From Terriglobales bacterium (GTDB lineage: Bacteria > Acidobacteriota > Terriglobia > Bryobacterales > Bryobacteraceae): a DNA stretch of 44,653 bases. Each line of letters opens with the position of its first letter. Positions within the stretch are counted from its first letter, which is position 1. This document shows positions 41,080 through 44,653 of the stretch, one piece after another. The notes below the pieces were generated by a model. That model was given only the letters and a program-made list of their open reading frames with translations. It ran no database searches and was not told where the DNA came from. Made by a program: the position numbers and the translations under genes. The DNA lies in assembly GCA_021372245.1 (NCBI GenBank), contig JAJFUV010000020.1, forward strand, positions 1 to 44,653, read 5' to 3'.

Positions 41080-43512
41080 CTAATACTTGGCCTTGGTCGC
41101 CCGGCCCGCGGTTTCCCCGCGCAGCCAGACGTAGAGCGGAGAGTGTGGCGCGGGCGATGGCCACGGCAAGGCGACGCGGAGCATCTGCTCGTGTGCGCTG
41201 CCTGCCACAGGTTTCGGCAGGTCCTTCACGGCGAGGCCGGATTGCGCGTCCCAGCTTGTCTTTTCAATGATTTCCAGATCTTCGCCGCGTAAAACGCCGG
41301 CGTACACGCCGGGCGACAGCGCCTCTTCGGTCAAGGTGAAGCTCTTGATGCGAGGCAGGCGCACAATCTTCCCCAAGGTGGCCGGCTCAGAGGCGCCTTC
41401 CGGCGTTACTTCGACCGAAGCCGTCAGATCACAGCCGGGTTGCCCGGCGCTGGCCGGATCGACCGAAAGGAACAGCAAGCCTTGCCCGGCGGATTCCAGG
41501 CGGACCGAGTCGCGTCTTTCACCCGGCCGCACTGCGACCTCAGGGCCTCCCGAAGCACAGCGCAGCCTGACAGTAGGGTCGCTTGCGAGGTTGTCCACCT
41601 GCATGGAGAAGCTCGCCACCGCGCCCGCGGGCAACTCACTTTCATGCAGAACGACGCTGAGGTCTTCGGGAAGGCTGGCCTTCACCATGCCGATCTTCGG
41701 CCTCGGTCCCAGGACTGTCAGCGCGCCGACGAGATGCAACGGTTGATGCACGCCTTCCACTTTGAGGTCGAGGTCCATGCGGTCGCCTTTATTGGCGCCC
41801 TGTTTCAGGCGCACGGTGACGTGCCGCTCGGCCGGAGAGCCGCCGGTTTCCAGCGCGAACTCGGCGCCGCCGGATTGAATCTGTTCGATGCGATCCAGAC
41901 CCGCGCCGCGCAGGACGACAACTTGCGATTTCTCGCCGAAGTTGGCCGCCAGGGGCACATTGCGGATGGCCGGGTGCGGCGGCAGGACTCGGAGGGCGAC
42001 CGGCTGGGCCTTGCTCCCGGACTGCGTGAGCAGCAGGCGATACCGGCCGGCGGCGAGTTTCGAGGTGTCGACCTCCACCTCGATGCTGTCCTGGGGCCCG
42101 GCGCGCTTGCCCTTGGGAAGAGTGAAAGTCAGTTCCGTGGGCACCGCCCTTTCCTCCCCGTCCTTCCGCAGAGCCACCTTCTCGACAAACTGGAAATCCG
42201 CGCCCTCCAGCTTGGCGTGCACCATGCCGGACCCGGTGACGAGTTTATCCGCACTCGCGTCCGACACCTTGACCTTGGCGAAATCGGGCAGCGGCAGGGC
42301 ATTAACATCGCCTGCAACTTCGAACCCGTCCCAATCCCAATCGGCCTTCAGCTTATAGGCGCCCGCGGGGAGGGCAACCTTGGCCAGGTCGAGCGAAAGC
42401 CCCTTGCCGGGGATTACGACGACCGGAACCAGGTACCCCTTCCCCTCCCGGGAAACCATTTGCCAGTTCCGCGCCCGGTTGAGGTACTTCCAGGTGGCCG
42501 CTTCGGCCGATTTCACTTCGATTTGCGAGGCCATCCCGAACGGAAGGTACGACGCGGCACCGACGGAAAGCGCCGGCATGTTCACGTTCGGCAGGCGGAT
42601 GGCCCAAAGGTACGCGAGGCGCGTCCGCGATTTCACGGCTTCCCTCTTGGCGCAAAGCGTCAAGCCGCCGCTAGGAGACGACTGCACCAGCGCCGAGCGG
42701 AAGGCCGTGTCCGGGAACATCATCGTCCGCAGGTTTTGAACCATCATGGCGCCGCCGGCGGCCAGACCCACGGTGTTGCCGAGGAACAAACCGGCGACAG
42801 AAGCCGCCAGCCCGGCCGACTGCTGGAACCGCGCGCCAGACTGCTGGGCCAGCGGATCGTACGAATTGAGGGCCGGGTTCACCGCCCGCATCAGGGAGAG
42901 GGCCTGTTCGTTGGTGGGGGCCGTGCGGTCCAGTTTAGTGATCGAGGCGCCCGACTGGGCTGCAATGCCGGAAACGGCCGCGTCCAGGGAGTTCGACTTG
43001 GTGGGATCGCCTTCCCACGCGGTGAGTGTATCGATCAGCGTTTCCACTTGCGACGTCTGCTCGGCGTAGTCGGCAAGCTGCGACACGAGTTCCCGGTCCT
43101 TGTTCACGAGGGACGTAACCTTTTTCGTATCAAGTCCTTGCGGTCCGAAGACCAGCGCGACGACTCCTACCGGCTTCTCCACATTCCATTCGCCCGGCTC
43201 GCTGGCGGGATGGTGTTCCAGCACCGTCAGCGTGGCTTCCGATCCCGATGGACCGCTTTCGGGCGCCAGCACCAGGGCGATTTCGGCGGACTTCCGGTAG
43301 TCGGCCGGTAGCTGCCCCGGCCTGTAGACGATCTTTTGCCCAGGCAGGACGGCATTCATGCTCCGGAGGGGTCTGGCCGCCGAACCGGTGCCAGGATCCA
43401 CCAGAAGTTCGAAATTACCCAGCGGCAGGCTGGCGGGGCATCCTTTCGGAGCAGCCGTCAGTACCGAAGCCATCAGGATGAAAACAGCCGGAAGAATGTT
43501 TTGCAGTCGCAT
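41080..43512 (-). CDS. Large secreted protein of unknown function with Ig-like domains
   Basis: An 810-residue exported protein (signal peptide about 1-20, ending TAAPKG). Residues about 140-290 are helical, with a Gly/Ala-rich hydrophobic stretch (ASVAGLFLGNTVGLAAGGAMM). Residues about 380-800 look like successive Ig/IPT-type beta sandwiches (VALRVLPPHPAIRNVPLAANFGEKSQVVVLRGAGLDRIEQI is one start). No catalytic motif is seen. It could be a surface or periplasmic protein. No Shine-Dalgarno is visible. I do not recognise the family. Confidence 0.65.
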   Translation of the reverse strand: MRLQNILPAVFILMASVLTAAPKGCPASLPLGNFELLVDPGTGSAARPLRSMNAVLPGQKIVYRPGQLPADYRKSAEIALVLAPESGPSGSEATLTVLEHHPASEPGEWNVEKPVGVVALVFGPQGLDTKKVTSLVNKDRELVSQLADYAEQTSQVETLIDTLTAWEGDPTKSNSLDAAVSGIAAQSGASITKLDRTAPTNEQALSLMRAVNPALNSYDPLAQQSGARFQQSAGLAASVAGLFLGNTVGLAAGGAMMVQNLRTMMFPDTAFRSALVQSSPSGGLTLCAKREAVKSRTRLAYLWAIRLPNVNMPALSVGAASYLPFGMASQIEVKSAEAATWKYLNRARNWQMVSREGKGYLVPVVVIPGKGLSLDLAKVALPAGAYKLKADWDWDGFEVAGDVNALPLPDFAKVKVSDASADKLVTGSGMVHAKLEGADFQFVEKVALRKDGEERAVPTELTFTLPKGKRAGPQDSIEVEVDTSKLAAGRYRLLLTQSGSKAQPVALRVLPPHPAIRNVPLAANFGEKSQVVVLRGAGLDRIEQIQSGGAEFALETGGSPAERHVTVRLKQGANKGDRMDLDLKVEGVHQPLHLVGALTVLGPRPKIGMVKASLPEDLSVVLHESELPAGAVASFSMQVDNLASDPTVRLRCASGGPEVAVRPGERRDSVRLESAGQGLLFLSVDPASAGQPGCDLTASVEVTPEGASEPATLGKIVRLPRIKSFTLTEEALSPGVYAGVLRGEDLEIIEKTSWDAQSGLAVKDLPKPVAGSAHEQMLRVALPWPSPAPHSPLYVWLRGETAGRATKAKY

Positions 43513-43591
43513 GATTGGAATGAATGCCCTTGGGGAGCTAAATCTCCCCTATCCCATCATGACGCGGTTGGAGGCGAAATGGTCGATGGCT

Positions 43592-44299
43592 TCAGTTGAG
43601 GACCTCGGCTTTGTCCCGGGCCGTCATCTTCTCGGCGGCGTAACGCAGCACCAGGCGAGTCGTGCGGTGCTTCCAGGCGGAAAGGAACGCCACGGTCTCG
43701 CGCGGGCGTTTTGGGTACGTCTCCTTAAGCAGCCAGCCGACGCCCTTTTGAACCATGTCGTCCGGGTCCTCAAGCAACAGCGAAGCAATGCGGAAGATGG
43801 CTTCGGTGCTCCGGCCTTGCTTGGCTTCCTGCAGAAGAGCCACGGCGGCCGCACGCCGTTTCCAGCGGTTGGCGGAGGTAGTCCAGGCGGGCAACCGCCC
43901 TATCAGTTCGGGCGCGTTGGCAATGGAAGCAGCCAGCAGCCAACTGGAAACCCCGTCGGTGTGCGCCCAGTTGCGCACATACCGGTCGATCCAGCGGGAG
44001 AACATCCCGAATTCCGCGGCACCGCATTGGCGCGCAAAACGGCGGTAAAGATAGACCGCCACCACGCCTTCTTCGAGTTTGCCGCTCTTCCAGAGGCCTT
44101 CACAGAGCTTGTTGCGATCGACGGCCGGCCAAGCTTTGACGCGATGGTATAGTTCGGCCGCAATGCGCTTCACGTCTTCGCCGCGCACCCCATAATTCGA
44201 CACGGTTTCCTGAAAGAAGCGATACTGCCCCCGGCGGAAATCTTCGTCCACGGCAGCGGCCAGTTGGTCCCGGACCCATTGTGCGGTTTGGTTGATCAT
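43592..44299 (-). CDS. AlkD-like DNA alkylation repair protein
   Basis: A 235-residue all-helical protein of tandem HEAT-like repeats. The patterns RFFQETVSNYGVRGEDVKRIA, CEGLWKSGKLEEGVVAVYL, WIDRYVRNWAHTDGVSSWLL and PDDMVQKGVGWLLKETYPKRPRETVAFL match AlkD-type glycosylases, which remove bulky or positively charged alkylated bases without base flipping. The usual WAxxDxxS-like segment is present as WAHTDGVSS. GGAG lies 7 bases before the ATG. It is divergent from the sulfatase maturase gene with a 34-base gap. Confidence 0.88.
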   Translation of the reverse strand: MINQTAQWVRDQLAAAVDEDFRRGQYRFFQETVSNYGVRGEDVKRIAAELYHRVKAWPAVDRNKLCEGLWKSGKLEEGVVAVYLYRRFARQCGAAEFGMFSRWIDRYVRNWAHTDGVSSWLLAASIANAPELIGRLPAWTTSANRWKRRAAAVALLQEAKQGRSTEAIFRIASLLLEDPDDMVQKGVGWLLKETYPKRPRETVAFLSAWKHRTTRLVLRYAAEKMTARDKAEVLN

Positions 44300-44333
44300 C
44301 AGGAAGCTCCGACCTCGATGCTACACTGGCCTT

Positions 44334-44653
44334 GTGGGAGTTGGAAATGCGCTGCCCATCCTGGGACAAGGGTTGGGAGCCACGCCGCGCATCACCTCGT
44401 TGCTGATTAAGCCAGCCTCGGCAGTCTGCAACCTGGACTGCGCCTACTGCTTCTACCTGGACCGCGAGGCCGACCCATACAAGGCGCTGCCGGGCCGCCG
44501 CATGTCGCTCGAAACGCTGGAACGGCTTGTAGACACCTATCTGTTCTACTCCTATCCGAACAGCGTGTTTGCGTTTCAAGGCGGCGAACCGACGCTCGCC
44601 GGGCTGCCCTTCTTTCAGAAGCTGGTGGAGTTCCAGCAGCGGTATGGGCGCAA
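44334..44653 (+). CDS. Anaerobic sulfatase maturase, radical SAM (5' part)
   Basis: The frame from GTG 44334 runs off the right edge after about 106 residues. The radical-SAM motif C-x3-C-x2-C is CNLDCAYC (Cys32, 36, 39), followed by FYLD and by QGGEPTLAGLPFF at about 82-94, both hallmarks of the anSME/AtsB family. The enzyme oxidises the active-site Cys or Ser of sulfatases to formylglycine using S-adenosylmethionine. No in-frame ATG lies upstream and the ribosome site is weak, so the start is tentative. It is the plausible activator of the Cys-type sulfatase at 2466. Confidence 0.88.
   Translation, partial: MGVGNALPILGQGLGATPRITSLLIKPASAVCNLDCAYCFYLDREADPYKALPGRRMSLETLERLVDTYLFYSYPNSVFAFQGGEPTLAGLPFFQKLVEFQQRYGR

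Noticed and set aside
41440..43311. A 623-codon plus-strand open frame
   Set aside because: It lies antisense to the 810-residue secreted protein, which has a signal peptide and domain-like sequence. The antisense translation is Arg/Gly/His-rich low complexity, as expected from high GC.
1..44653. CRISPR arrays, tRNA and rRNA genes
   Set aside because: No regularly spaced direct repeats, cloverleaf-like sequences or rRNA segments were recognised by eye. A covariance-model scan would be decisive.

Overview
The window is a GC-rich bacterial chromosome segment that most resembles an Acidobacteriota genome of the Bryobacterales/Solibacter type. This is inferred from family content, not from a marker gene. 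The hints are an Oar-like TonB receptor with an N-terminal carboxypeptidase-regulatory domain, further secreted carboxypeptidase-regulatory proteins, a membrane-anchored winged-helix regulator of the kind abundant in that phylum, a sulfatase with its radical-SAM maturase, and SSS-family symporters. No rRNA, tRNA, CRISPR array, integrase or insertion sequence was recognised.

Layout. (1) 1-2432, minus strand: signal peptidase I followed by two secreted carboxypeptidase-regulatory-domain proteins, the last cut by the window edge. (2) 2466-3824: a Tat-exported type I sulfatase, divergent from lepB. (3) 4033-20995, plus strand: a compact 17-kb set of virion genes. In order these are a putative small terminase, large terminase, portal, scaffold-like protein, P22-type coat protein, connector/completion proteins, tail tube, a tail-assembly chaperone with an apparent programmed -1 frameshift, a very short tape measure, two lambda-gpM-like distal tail proteins (one with an inserted carbohydrate-binding-like module), a gpL/gpJ-like hub with a cysteine cluster, and a large tail-tip protein with a TIM-barrel-like C-terminus. 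No integrase, repressor, replication or lysis gene accompanies them. Two host-style palindromic repeats sit in gaps between genes. A domesticated phage-like particle or gene-transfer-agent-like system, or an old prophage remnant, are the main readings.

(4) 21091-27106: membrane-anchored winged-helix regulator, Oar-like TonB receptor, and a nucleotide pyrophosphatase/phosphodiesterase-like enzyme. (5) 27158-32606: a tight plus-strand operon of an orphan Wzt-like ABC ATPase, a sodium:solute symporter, an M24 metallopeptidase and a GH31-like protein that has lost most of its catalytic barrel. A secreted BCP-type peroxiredoxin follows. (6) 33369-36348, minus strand: a galactose operon (SGLT-like symporter, 61-residue membrane protein, galactokinase). 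(7) 36498-37223: the iron-sulfur repair protein RIC/YtfE, with a CRP/FNR-like palindrome upstream. (8) 37240-40996, minus strand: two GT4 glycosyltransferases, a small coiled-coil protein and a DUF72 protein behind a good sigma70-like promoter. (9) 41080-44299, minus strand: a large secreted protein of unknown function and an AlkD-like DNA repair protein. (10) From 44334: the start of an anaerobic sulfatase maturase, the enzyme class that would activate the sulfatase at the other end.

The strongest single molecular signal is at 12046-12107. A canonical A AAA AAC slippery heptamer lies in frame, directly before the stop of the tail chaperone gene, followed by a bulged 13-bp stem-loop and an open -1 frame of 110 codons that has no plausible start of its own. 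This is the G/GT arrangement of siphophage tails and implies selection on tail assembly.
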